Assembly: GCA_024123915.1 (NCBI GenBank)
Contig: CP099650.1
Location: 2,108,001 to 2,172,000, forward strand
Direction of reading: 5' to 3'
DNA length: 64,000 bases
Origin: Oxalobacteraceae bacterium OTU3CAMAD1
Lineage (GTDB): Bacteria > Pseudomonadota > Gammaproteobacteria > Burkholderiales > Burkholderiaceae_D
In this document: one piece after another, positions 54,669 through 64,000 of the stretch
Layout: each line of letters starts with the position of its first letter
How positions within the stretch are numbered: the first letter of the stretch is position 1
Notes under the pieces: generated by a model
The model's database searches: none
Told to the model about the DNA's origin: nothing
The model's input: the letters and a program-made list of their open reading frames with translations, nothing else
Program-made: the position numbers and the translations under genes

Positions 54669-55178
54669 TCACGCCTTCGGCAACGTGACCTCTTCCTTGC
54701 GCTGGGCCATCTGCATGCCCAGCTCCATCAGGTCCAGCTTGGAGCTGCGCACTTTGGGGAACATCTCGCCTTCCTCCTCCTCGACGTGGTGCATCACCTG
54801 CTCGCCCAGCACCTTGACCTTGGCGTCGAACAGCTCGTCGCCGGCGTCCATCTCCATCAGCTGGGCGATCAAGTCCTTGGCCGATGCGTGCTCGACGATC
54901 GACTCGTCGACCAGCTCCTCGTTGGCCTTGGCGGCCTTGCGCACGGCGGGATAGAAGATTTCCTCTTCGATGGTCGCGTGCTTGGTCAACTCCTCGCAGA
55001 TCTGCAGCGCCAGTTTCTGCTTGCTGGCGTGGGCGCGGCTGCCCAGTTCCTCGTACTGTTCGAACAGGGACCGGACCTGCTCGTGATCCTCGGTCAGCAA
55101 GGTGATGGCGTCTTGCGGATCGGTCTCGGTGGGGATGGGTTGGGGCATCTTGCCCTCGGATGGGGACGTCTGTTTCAT
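54669..55178 (-). CDS. Hemerythrin-domain protein
   Basis: This 169-residue protein is a four-helix HHE hemerythrin-like protein: ITLLTEDHEQVRSLFEQYEE (His), HATIEEEIFYPAVR (HxxxE), IVEHASAKDLI (His) and MHHVEEEEGEMFPKVR (HxxxE). Such domains bind a non-haem diiron site and sense or store oxygen, NO or iron. It is cytosolic. No operon partner. It has TetR-free, stress-gene-like isolation; a plausible function is iron or oxidant handling, by family only. Confidence 0.88.
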   Translation of the reverse strand: MKQTSPSEGKMPQPIPTETDPQDAITLLTEDHEQVRSLFEQYEELGSRAHASKQKLALQICEELTKHATIEEEIFYPAVRKAAKANEELVDESIVEHASAKDLIAQLMEMDAGDELFDAKVKVLGEQVMHHVEEEEGEMFPKVRSSKLDLMELGMQMAQRKEEVTLPKA

Positions 55179-55359
55179 ATCGGCTCCTTGGCGTGGCTAA
55201 TGAAATTGGCGGAACGTGAACAGCGGAAAACATGCGGGGAGCCCGCCATGCGCCCCGTGTCGAATGCCCACGTTACGACCGCCAAAATCGAGCGTCTGTG
55301 CGTTGTTCAACGCAGCCACCGCCGGCCATGAGCCAGATCAAGCCCGGATCAAACCGTGA

Positions 55360-56106
55360 TCAAAAACGGTTCCAGTTGTTGCGGCGGTGCTCGGTCGCCT
55401 CCTTGAGCAGGTAGCCGGCGCGGCGCTCGTCCCTGGGACTGTGGGCGTCGCCCAGCTGCACCGTCATCGCCAGTTCTTGCAGCGCCGGCGGGTATTCGTG
55501 CTCGGCCGCTTCCTCCAGCAAGACGCGCGCCTTGGCCGGGTCCTGTGCCACGCCGCGCCCCTCGCTGTAGAAGTACGACAGCAGGAACATCGCGTGCGCG
55601 TTGCCGCCGTCGCTGGCGGTCTCCAGCCAGCGCGCGGCCAGCTTGTCGTCGCGCGCGACGCCGTCGCCGTTCTTGTACAGTTGGCCCAGCACCAGCGCCG
55701 CCCGCGCGTGCTGTTGCTGCGCCGCCAGCGTGTACCACGGCGCGGCCGCCGCCGGTTGCGCGGGCAGGCCGGCAATGCCCAGCCGCAGTAGCTCGCCCAG
55801 CTGGAAAGCGGCTTCGACGTCGCCGCCGCGCGCCGCCTGCTCGAACAGCTTCAGCGCCTCGGCGCGCTGCTCCGGCCGGGTTTTATACAGCAGCGCCAGC
55901 TCGCGCTGGGCCACCGGCATGTCTTGCCGCGCCCACGCCATCAGCTTGCGCTCGGCGCTGGCGTCGGCCTGCTGCAGCGCTTTCATGCCGACCGTTTCGA
56001 TCTGCGCCGGGTCGGGCGGATCGCGCTGGATCTGGCAACCCTGGGTACCGAGCAGCAGCGCCGACGCCAGCACCGCCGCCAAGATCGTCATCGAAGGTTT
56101 TTTCAT
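55360..56106 (-). CDS. Sel1-repeat lipoprotein
   Basis: This 248-residue protein has a lipoprotein signal with a lipobox LLGTQGC near residue 24 and a set of Sel1-like alpha-helical repeats from about residue 75: ALKLFEQAARGGDVEAAFQL, ALVLGQLYKNGDGVARDDKL, AHAMFLLSYFYSEGRGVAQD. Sel1 proteins scaffold protein complexes, often in the envelope. It is 41 bases downstream of the cyclic-nucleotide phosphodiesterase gene on the same strand and could share its transcript. Confidence 0.85.
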   Translation of the reverse strand: MKKPSMTILAAVLASALLLGTQGCQIQRDPPDPAQIETVGMKALQQADASAERKLMAWARQDMPVAQRELALLYKTRPEQRAEALKLFEQAARGGDVEAAFQLGELLRLGIAGLPAQPAAAAPWYTLAAQQQHARAALVLGQLYKNGDGVARDDKLAARWLETASDGGNAHAMFLLSYFYSEGRGVAQDPAKARVLLEEAAEHEYPPALQELAMTVQLGDAHSPRDERRAGYLLKEATEHRRNNWNRF

Positions 56107-56121
56107 CGCCGCGCTCCCTGC

Positions 56122-56160
56122 TTATTTGCTTAGATTATTTGCTCAGATTATTTGCTCAGA
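56122..56160. repeat. 13-base tandem triplication across the phosphodiesterase stop codon
   Basis: TTATTTGCTTAGA (56122-56134) and two identical units TTATTTGCTCAGA (56135-56147, 56148-56160) lie in tandem. Read on the minus strand each holds codons for LSK plus TAA, so the 3' end of the phosphodiesterase gene is repeated twice after its stop. It resembles the 13-base duplication at 42421. Confidence 0.85.
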
Positions 56161-58244
56161 TCGATCGTGTACTTGGCGAAGCCGCTCGCGTCCAGCGCGC
56201 CCTCGGCGGTGACGGCGGTGATGCCGCTGCTTTTGGCCAGCGCCAGGTGGCCGGGCGCCGAGCGCAGGATCACCGGACCGGCCGTGGCCGTCTTGACGAA
56301 GCTCCAGCTGCGCGCGCTGCCGTTGCCGGCCAGGGTGACCTTGCCGGTCGACGCGCCCAGCGCCGCCAGGTAGTTGCTGACTACGGTCTGGTTGGCGTCC
56401 GGCGACTTGATGATGGTCTTGCTGCCGTCGATGCCGGGCACGGCGCCGCCGCCGCCGGCGCGGTAGTCGTTGGTGGCGACGATGAAGTCGTCGCCGTCGG
56501 CCACCGGCTTGCCCAGGTACGTCAAATTGACGATGCGCGCGCCGGCCGGTTTGGTGACGTCGATCTGGTACGTCAGCGCATTGTTCTCGGCGTAGAACAC
56601 GTCGTAGTTATAGATCGTGCCGTAGCTCGGCACCAGGTCCTGCTCGGCCGTCTTGGCCGGGTCGATCTGGCCGAACTGCTTGGCGGCCGTCTCCAGCCAG
56701 GCCTTCAAGTCCGAACCCTTGATCTTGACCGCCTGCAGGTTGTTGTTGCTGTACAGGTAGAGGTCGCCCGGGTTGCGCACCTGCAGGCCGACCGGCGCGG
56801 CGGCGCTGGCGCCCGGCGCGACGTCGGTGAAGTCCGACGGCCCGTTGCGGCCGGCCTTGAACGGCGCGCTGCACGAGATCACCGGAATGTTCTTGTAGCT
56901 GGCGAGGGTGGCGTCTGTGCTGGTGGCGATGAATTTCTTCACATAGTCGAGCTGCGCCTGGTTGACCAGCTGGATCGCGCTGACGTCGCCGGCCAGCGCG
57001 AAGTAGGCCGACATCTCGAAGTCGGTGGCCACGCCCAGCGGCTGCTTGGCGTAGGCGATCGTGGCGGCGTGCTCGGCGGCGACCAGCGGCGCGATGGCCG
57101 GATCGGCCTTGACGATGGTGGTGCCGTCGGCGTACTTGAAGCCGCGCGACTCGACCGTCGTCTTGGCCGGCTGCACCACCCACTTGCCGCCCGTGTAGGC
57201 CAGCGTCATCTTGATGATGCCCAGGCGCCGGCCCCAGCTTTGCGCCATGACGGTCGGCACGCCGTTGACGAAGCCGTTGACGGCGTCGATCTTGGCGCTG
57301 GCCGGGAAGGCGGCGAACGAGGCGTCCAGGGCGGCGGCGCCCGGCTCCTTGCCTTTCGGGAAGATCAAGTGCGAGTGGCCGATCATCAGCGCGTCGATGC
57401 CGGTGGTGGTCAGGTGGTAGCTGCCGTTCTCCATTTTCGGGCTGTACGGGCTCGGATCGAGGCCGCCGTGCGACAGCGCCACGACCAGGTCGGCACCCTT
57501 GGCGCGCAGCTCGGGCACGTATTGCTTGGCCGCCTCCTGCACACCGGTCACGGCGACCTTGCCGGCCAGGTTCTTCTGGTCCCACTCGAGGATCTGCGGC
57601 GGCACAAAGCTCAGCAGGCCGATGTTCATCTTGACGTCGAACTTGCTGCCATCGGGCGCGGTAGCCGAGAAGGTGCGCGGCAGCACGACGTACGGTTGCA
57701 CGATCGGCTTGCCGCTGGCCACACCGGTGACGTTGGTCAGGGTCAGCGGGAAGGCCGGAGCGCCGCAGGTGCCGCTCGGCTTGGTCACGCCGGGGATGCC
57801 GAAGTCGGTGTTGGTGATCTGGCTCAGCAACGGCAAGCCGTAGTTGAACTCGTGGTTGCCGAAGCCGCCGCCGTCGTACTTCATGGCGTTCATGGCCTTG
57901 TGCACGGCCATCGTCTCGGAACAAGGGATCGGTTTGGTGACGGCCTGCAAATCGCCCAGCAGGGTGCCCTGGATGGTGTCGCCGTCGTCGAGCAGCACGT
58001 TGTTGGGGGTCTCGGCGCGGGCGGCCGCCACCAGGGTGGCGGTGCGTTCGAGGCCCAGGCTGGTGTCCTCGGCCAGCGAGTAATAGTTATAGCTCATCAC
58101 GTTGGCGTGGATGTCGGTGGTCTCCATCAACGCCAAGGTCACGGTGGTACCTTCAGGAATGGCCGGCACCGGATTGGACTCGCCGCCGCACCCGACTACG
58201 CCCGCCGCCACCAACGCCGCCACCATCACCGAATTCGTTCTCAT
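56148..58244 (-). CDS. cpdB: 2',3'-cyclic-nucleotide 2'-phosphodiesterase/3'-nucleotidase
   Basis: This 698-residue exported bifunctional enzyme hydrolyses 2',3'-cyclic nucleotides and then 3'-nucleotides. It has a lipoprotein signal (VVGCGGES), the calcineurin-like metal-binding motifs LMETTDIHANVMSYNYYS, DDGDTIQGTLLG, GNHEFNYGLPLL and LSHGGLDPSPYS, and the 5'-nucleotidase C-terminal domain (NNLQAVKIKGSDLKAWLETA). It probably acts in the periplasm to salvage phosphate from RNA breakdown. No Pho box was searched for successfully. It leads the Sel1 lipoprotein gene. Confidence 0.93.
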   Translation of the reverse strand: MRTNSVMVAALVAAGVVGCGGESNPVPAIPEGTTVTLALMETTDIHANVMSYNYYSLAEDTSLGLERTATLVAAARAETPNNVLLDDGDTIQGTLLGDLQAVTKPIPCSETMAVHKAMNAMKYDGGGFGNHEFNYGLPLLSQITNTDFGIPGVTKPSGTCGAPAFPLTLTNVTGVASGKPIVQPYVVLPRTFSATAPDGSKFDVKMNIGLLSFVPPQILEWDQKNLAGKVAVTGVQEAAKQYVPELRAKGADLVVALSHGGLDPSPYSPKMENGSYHLTTTGIDALMIGHSHLIFPKGKEPGAAALDASFAAFPASAKIDAVNGFVNGVPTVMAQSWGRRLGIIKMTLAYTGGKWVVQPAKTTVESRGFKYADGTTIVKADPAIAPLVAAEHAATIAYAKQPLGVATDFEMSAYFALAGDVSAIQLVNQAQLDYVKKFIATSTDATLASYKNIPVISCSAPFKAGRNGPSDFTDVAPGASAAAPVGLQVRNPGDLYLYSNNNLQAVKIKGSDLKAWLETAAKQFGQIDPAKTAEQDLVPSYGTIYNYDVFYAENNALTYQIDVTKPAGARIVNLTYLGKPVADGDDFIVATNDYRAGGGGAVPGIDGSKTIIKSPDANQTVVSNYLAALGASTGKVTLAGNGSARSWSFVKTATAGPVILRSAPGHLALAKSSGITAVTAEGALDASGFAKYTIDLSK

Positions 58245-58352
58245 CGCATCCTCGAAAATGTATAAAAATCAAGCTGGCGACTTTAACGAAACTACATGAC
58301 CGCGCCATTACAAGCGTTAATGTTAGCGCATTTAATTGCCGGCTCAAACCCC

Positions 58353-58429
58353 GGGGTCAGGTCCGACATTCGGACACGAACACAGCCGCATCACGCATCA
58401 GCACGTGTCCGAATGTCGGACCTGACCCC
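58353..58429. repeat. Long inverted repeat with 25-base arms, second copy
   Basis: Left arm 58353-58377 begins GGGGTCAGGTCCGAC and ends ATTCGGACAC; right arm 58405-58429 is its exact complement around a 27-base loop. On the minus strand it begins 11 bases after the stop of the DUF3443 gene. Compared with 33564-33640 the arms differ at three positions, all compensated, while loop sequences differ freely. The remaining gap to the phosphodiesterase start shows nothing else. Confidence 0.9.
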
Positions 58430-58439
58430 CGTTGTTGGG

Positions 58440-60233
58440 TCAGTAGGCCCACAGCGGGCCGGTTTTGCCATTGACGGTGTTGCCCTCGATGACGACGAAC
58501 ACGCGGCGCCCGTAGAAGAACGGCAGGCCCCAGTCGAAGGTGTCGCCGTTGCCGGCGGTGGAGATGCCCGTCAGCGGGCCGCCTACTTGCGCCGCCTGGA
58601 CGGTCGACGCCAGTTGCACCAGGTTGACGATGTTGAAGGCAACCGTGCCGCTGGCGCTGCCATCGGCGGCGCTGTTGGTCGCGCTCAGCGCCAATGTCGC
58701 GGCCGGACAGAAGAAGTCGCCCCCGGAGCAGTTGCGGATGGTCGCGTCGGTGAAGAAATAGCCGTTCGAGCCGCTGTCGATGAAGCTCGATCCGTAGGTC
58801 TTGCCCTTGTAGGTGGTGTTGAAGTCGCCGCCGCTGTCGGTCGTGAACACCGTCGCGCCGGCGATGGCGTTGTTCGCTTGCGTGCCGACGCCGAAGATCA
58901 AGCTGCCGCTGACCGACGTCAGGCCGGCCGCGCCCACCGCCGGCAGGCTCACCAGCACGCCGTTGTTATTGACGGCGAAGGCGGACACCGGATTGACGAT
59001 CTGCGACGCCAGCGGCATGGCGCTGGCCGTGCAGGCGCCGCCGGCGCAGGCGTAATACGTGCCGGCGATGGCCGTGCGCGCGCAGGCGGCGCCGCAATCC
59101 TGCTTGAACAGGCCGACCCCGAGGATGCCCTTGGCGCCCAGCGCGGCGAGCGAGCCGAGGTTGTTGCCGGCGCTGCTGCAGTCGGCCGGCGCGACGGCGT
59201 AGCCGGCCCCGGTGTCGCCGATGACCTGGATCGGGATGCCGGCGGCCAGCTCGTCGGCCATTTTGACGTCGGCCCGGCGCACCGCGCCCCAGGTGTAGCC
59301 GCTGACGAACTTGCCGCAGGCGGCGGCGTCGGCGCCGGACGCGGTCTGTACGGCCGGCAGCGCCAGGGCGGGGTCGAGCGCCGACGCCAGCAGGCGCAGG
59401 CCGTAGGAGCCGGTGTCGAGCATCACATGGTCGATCGTCTGGCAGGTGGCCGTGCCGGGCTGGCACACCGTCACGTTCACATAGGGCACGTTGATGACGC
59501 CGCCCACGCCGGCCGGGCCGCTGTCGACGCTGATGGTGGTGCTGTTCGACAGCGCCGCCGTCACGCTCAGCACGGCGCTGGCGTCGGCCGTGCCGTCGGC
59601 GCCGCTGCACGCGAGGCTGTAGGTGAAGTTGCCGGCGCCGGCCGGGGCCACCGTCACCGAGCCGGCGGTGGGCCGCGCGCCGCTCCAGGCGCCGCTGGCG
59701 ACGCAGCCGCTGGCGTTGGCCGACGACCAGCTCAGCACCGAGGTCTGCGCGGTGCTGATGTTGGCCGGCGCCAGGGCCAGACTGGTGCTGGGCGACGGCG
59801 GCGGCGTGCTCACGACCACCGCGGCGGTGCCACTGGCGCCGCCGCAGGTGAGCGTGTAGTTTGCCGTGCCGGCGGCGCCGGCGGTGACCGTGAGCGTGCC
59901 GCTGGCGTCGCGCGCGCCGCTCCAGGCGCCGGAGGCGGCGCAGCCGGACGCCGGCGGGTTGCTCACGCTCCAGTTGAGGGTGACCACCTGGCCGCTGGTG
60001 GTGGCCGTCGGCGTGGCGCCGATGCTGACCACCGGCGTGGCCTGGGTGGTGGTCGGAGTCGGGGTCGAGGTCGAGGTCGGGGTCGAAATCGAAGTCGAAG
60101 CGGCGCTGGATGAGGAGCCGCTGCCGCCGCCGCAGGCGACCAAGACCAGGCAGAGGAGGGCGCCGGCCAGTTGGGCGATGCGGCGCGGGACGGTGGCCGG
60201 GCGCGCCGTGGCGCGGTGGAACGGACGTGGCAT
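58440..60233 (-). CDS. DUF3443-family lipoprotein
   Basis: This 597-residue protein has a lipobox (LVLVACGG) and a Thr/Ser/Pro-rich linker, then two Ig-like repeats (SGCAASGAWSGAR; SGCVASGAWSGAR) and the DUF3443 domain (residues about 255-597). The latter has two D-[TS]-G-S loops, VMLDTGSYGLRLL (about 271) and SFIDSGSNGYFF (about 484), the pattern of a bilobed aspartic-protease fold. Cysteine-rich loops (DCGAACARTAIAGTYYACAG) suggest an oxidised, surface or periplasmic location. It starts 9 bases after the DUF2844 gene stops; this pair co-occurs in beta-proteobacteria. Confidence 0.85.
   Translation of the reverse strand: MPRPFHRATARPATVPRRIAQLAGALLCLVLVACGGGSGSSSSAASTSISTPTSTSTPTPTTTQATPVVSIGATPTATTSGQVVTLNWSVSNPPASGCAASGAWSGARDASGTLTVTAGAAGTANYTLTCGGASGTAAVVVSTPPPSPSTSLALAPANISTAQTSVLSWSSANASGCVASGAWSGARPTAGSVTVAPAGAGNFTYSLACSGADGTADASAVLSVTAALSNSTTISVDSGPAGVGGVINVPYVNVTVCQPGTATCQTIDHVMLDTGSYGLRLLASALDPALALPAVQTASGADAAACGKFVSGYTWGAVRRADVKMADELAAGIPIQVIGDTGAGYAVAPADCSSAGNNLGSLAALGAKGILGVGLFKQDCGAACARTAIAGTYYACAGGACTASAMPLASQIVNPVSAFAVNNNGVLVSLPAVGAAGLTSVSGSLIFGVGTQANNAIAGATVFTTDSGGDFNTTYKGKTYGSSFIDSGSNGYFFTDATIRNCSGGDFFCPAATLALSATNSAADGSASGTVAFNIVNLVQLASTVQAAQVGGPLTGISTAGNGDTFDWGLPFFYGRRVFVVIEGNTVNGKTGPLWAY
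60050..60105. repeat. Degenerate GGTCGR hexamer tract
   Basis: About eight tandem hexamers related to GGTCGA/GGTCGG occur in the DUF3443 gene. They encode the Thr/Ser/Pro linker (SISTPTSTSTPTPTTT). As the unit is 6 bases, length changes would keep the frame and only vary the linker length. Confidence 0.7.
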
Positions 60234-60242
60234 GCGGCGGTC

Positions 60243-60722
60243 CTATTCGATGGCGGTGGTGTCGAAGCCGGCCGGCAGCGCGCTGGGGATCCAGGCGTGG
60301 CCGGCGAACGCGCGCATGTGGCCGCTCGAGACCAGCACCACGTCGGACTGGTCGAGCGCCAGCTGCGAGTGGCCGGCGCGGGCGCGCTGGCCGGCGGCGG
60401 CGTTCATGACGGCGAATTTTTCGCCCAGCAAGGTGCGCAGGTCCGGCAGGGTCGGCCCGCGCCAGCTGACGGCGAACACCTTGCCGGCCGTGTCGCTGTA
60501 TTCGCGCACGACGGTGCCGCTGTCGAGGGTGCTCTGGCTGACGGTGTAGACGGCGTCGGTGGTGGCGGCGGCAGTGGCGGCGGCGCCGCTGGCTGCCAGC
60601 CGGCGGGCTGTCGACGGCGGCGTGGCCCCGCCGAAGTCGGACGGCGAACCGCCCAGCGCGGCATAGGCGAGCGCGCCCTGCAGCAGCGTGAGGAAGAACA
60701 TGAGGGCGATCGCGTGGCGCAT
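60243..60722 (-). CDS. DUF2844-family exported protein
   Basis: This 159-residue protein has a signal peptide (MRHAIALMFFLTLLQGALAY) and the DUF2844 core: LGGSPSDFGG, SGTVVREYSDTAGKVFAVSW, LPDLRTLLGEKF. Function unknown. It is the first gene of a two-gene unit with DUF3443, 9 bases apart, suggesting a joint envelope function. A 115-base gap separates it from the TonB receptor terminator. Confidence 0.85.
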   Translation of the reverse strand: MRHAIALMFFLTLLQGALAYAALGGSPSDFGGATPPSTARRLAASGAAATAAATTDAVYTVSQSTLDSGTVVREYSDTAGKVFAVSWRGPTLPDLRTLLGEKFAVMNAAAGQRARAGHSQLALDQSDVVLVSSGHMRAFAGHAWIPSALPAGFDTTAIE

Positions 60723-60837
60723 GGCGTACTCCGTTGCCTAGAATAAAGACAAGTGTAGGCCGCGATCGGGTTCAATTGCGTTAGTGAAATGTAAGCAAAC
60801 GTAAAGCGGGTCGAGCCGGATTAAACCAAACGCCCAT

Positions 60838-60862
60838 AAAAAACGGCGCCCGAAGGCGCCGT
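60838..60862 (-). terminator. Intrinsic terminator of the TonB receptor gene
   Basis: On the minus strand ACGGCGCC and GGCGCCGT arms with a TTCG tetraloop are followed by a run of six T bases, 29 bases after the receptor stop codon. The 8-base perfect stem makes it a strong rho-independent terminator. Confidence 0.9.
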
Positions 60863-60891
60863 CGTCAATCAGCAATCAGCTTGGGGCTGGA

Positions 60892-63297
<2,406 letters not shown>

Positions 63298-63487
63298 GTT
63301 TCGGCTCCCATGAAAAATTTGATTCTATTCAAATAATTTATATTGATATGGGTTTTCTGCCAATTTTGCGTTTAAACACTATTTAGTGTTGTTTTGACGC
63401 GCCAACCGGCGTCCCGGACGCTGTCATCGCTACGTAATCCTACGCAGGGGGGGCGGCCGGACGCGCCGGCGTATGTCGCCAATGTGA

Positions 63488-64000
63488 TTAATATCTGTAC
63501 TGGAACTTGCCGTTGCATTGGAATGCAAACGAGAATGTCGGCCGCTCGAAATCGTACTCGCACAGACGGCGCGGCACGCCGTCATAGGCGACCAGCACGC
63601 CGCCTTCGCCAACATAGACCTGGATCGTGCCGCCCCATTCGTTCAGCACGCGCTCGGGCTCGTGGTCGAGGCGCCGCAACGCGGCCATATGTGCGAATTT
63701 GTCTTGCTTGAAGCGCGTTCTGGCCGGCATGTCGACCATGCGGCTGAGCGCCGCGTCGGGCATCTGCGCAAGCTTGTACTCGCTTGCCCAGGCGCGCGAC
63801 TCGGGCGTCAGGATGGACGGCGACAGCGCGCCCGCCGGCATCGGCTCGTCGAGCCGCAACTGGGCATAAAAGGCGATGCCATCGGTTTGCAAGCCGAGCC
63901 GCGGCCCGCCGACGAGCGGCCGGTACACCTCCGTGTACGAAAAATAGACGATGGCGACGATCGTCGCGACGAACAGGAAAATTTGGGTGAAAAACGCCGT
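63488..64000 (-). CDS. Membrane-anchored hypothetical protein (partial, runs off the right edge)
   Basis: The frame is open through the right window edge, so the N-terminus is missing. The visible part (about 170 residues) starts with a hydrophobic helix (FFTQIFLFVATIVAIVYFSY), followed by a soluble domain containing LGLQTDGIAFYAQLRLDE, RVLNEWGGTIQVYVGEGG and a C-terminal CEYDFERPTFSFAFQCNG. This suggests an anchored periplasmic or cytosolic domain; family not recognised. The 190-base gap to the TonB receptor gene holds only that gene's AT-rich promoter region. Confidence 0.6.
   Translation of the reverse strand, partial: TAFFTQIFLFVATIVAIVYFSYTEVYRPLVGGPRLGLQTDGIAFYAQLRLDEPMPAGALSPSILTPESRAWASEYKLAQMPDAALSRMVDMPARTRFKQDKFAHMAALRRLDHEPERVLNEWGGTIQVYVGEGGVLVAYDGVPRRLCEYDFERPTFSFAFQCNGKFQYRY

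Noticed and set aside
60050..60105. GGTCGR hexamer tract as a phase-variation device
   Set aside because: The 6-base unit cannot shift the reading frame; it only encodes a flexible linker.

Overview
The window reads as a chromosomal segment of a GC-rich betaproteobacterium, most likely Oxalobacteraceae (Massilia/Duganella/Telluria-like). This is inferred from the protein families, an exosortase-type PEP-CTERM protein, an Entner-Doudoroff (ED) gene set with HexR, an ImuA/ImuB cassette, and abundant short palindromic repeats of types common in that family. No rRNA, tRNA, prophage, insertion sequence or CRISPR array was seen. Gene density is about 0.85 per kb. Most genes are complete; one runs off the right edge and one toxin gene is broken by a stop codon.

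Layout. 90-5940 (minus) is a tripartite RND efflux operon (adaptor, inner-membrane pump, outer-membrane channel) with no regulator beside it. 6221-17576 is a central-carbon block: transaldolase, a KaiC-like ATPase with a response regulator, hexR-zwf, a pgi-SMP-30 lactonase pair, and edd-eda. Four matching sites resembling the HexR operator lie upstream of zwf, pgi and edd, so the encoded HexR probably controls the glucose-6-phosphate to KDPG route and itself. 17606-18164 is a BrnT/BrnA toxin-antitoxin pair whose toxin has an in-frame stop. 18293-23241 is accessory: LysR regulator/NAD(P)H oxidoreductase, two small unknowns, and a cytochrome P450 divergent from an AraC regulator. 23367-25348 is a CheY-CheC-diguanylate cyclase signalling operon. 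25599-33549 holds housekeeping genes (rpiA, yggX, argA, hrpA) and a PHB-depolymerase-type esterase.

33786-44317 is mixed: a PEP-CTERM protein, hydrolases, a Na+/H+ antiporter, SOS-boxed imuA-imuB, a periplasmic thioredoxin-fold protein, a second diguanylate cyclase and an M61 peptidase. 44566-50926 looks stress-related: a possible RHH-RAMA DNA-binding protein behind inverted repeats, an Hsp20 behind a sigma-32-like promoter, a Do-type protease, a two-component system, and a CoaD-like/HD fusion. 51270-54515 is a tight three-gene unit of unknown purpose: an acyl-CoA-dehydrogenase-like flavoprotein, a PhnD-like binding protein without a signal peptide, and a TusA-like/ferritin-like fusion. 54669-64000 carries hemerythrin, Sel1 lipoprotein, 2',3'-cyclic phosphodiesterase, a DUF2844-DUF3443 pair, a TonB-dependent receptor and a partial membrane protein.

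The strongest non-gene signal is the palindromic repeats. One family (GGGGTC...GACCCC) sits just downstream of several stop codons. Two members also lie inside coding sequence, in the same frame, giving the disordered N-terminal regions of HrpA and the PHB-depolymerase-like esterase a shared DPVRG-type peptide. A second family (GTAGGGCGGATTA...) forms about 100-bp paired repeats at three loci and a single unit at a fourth.
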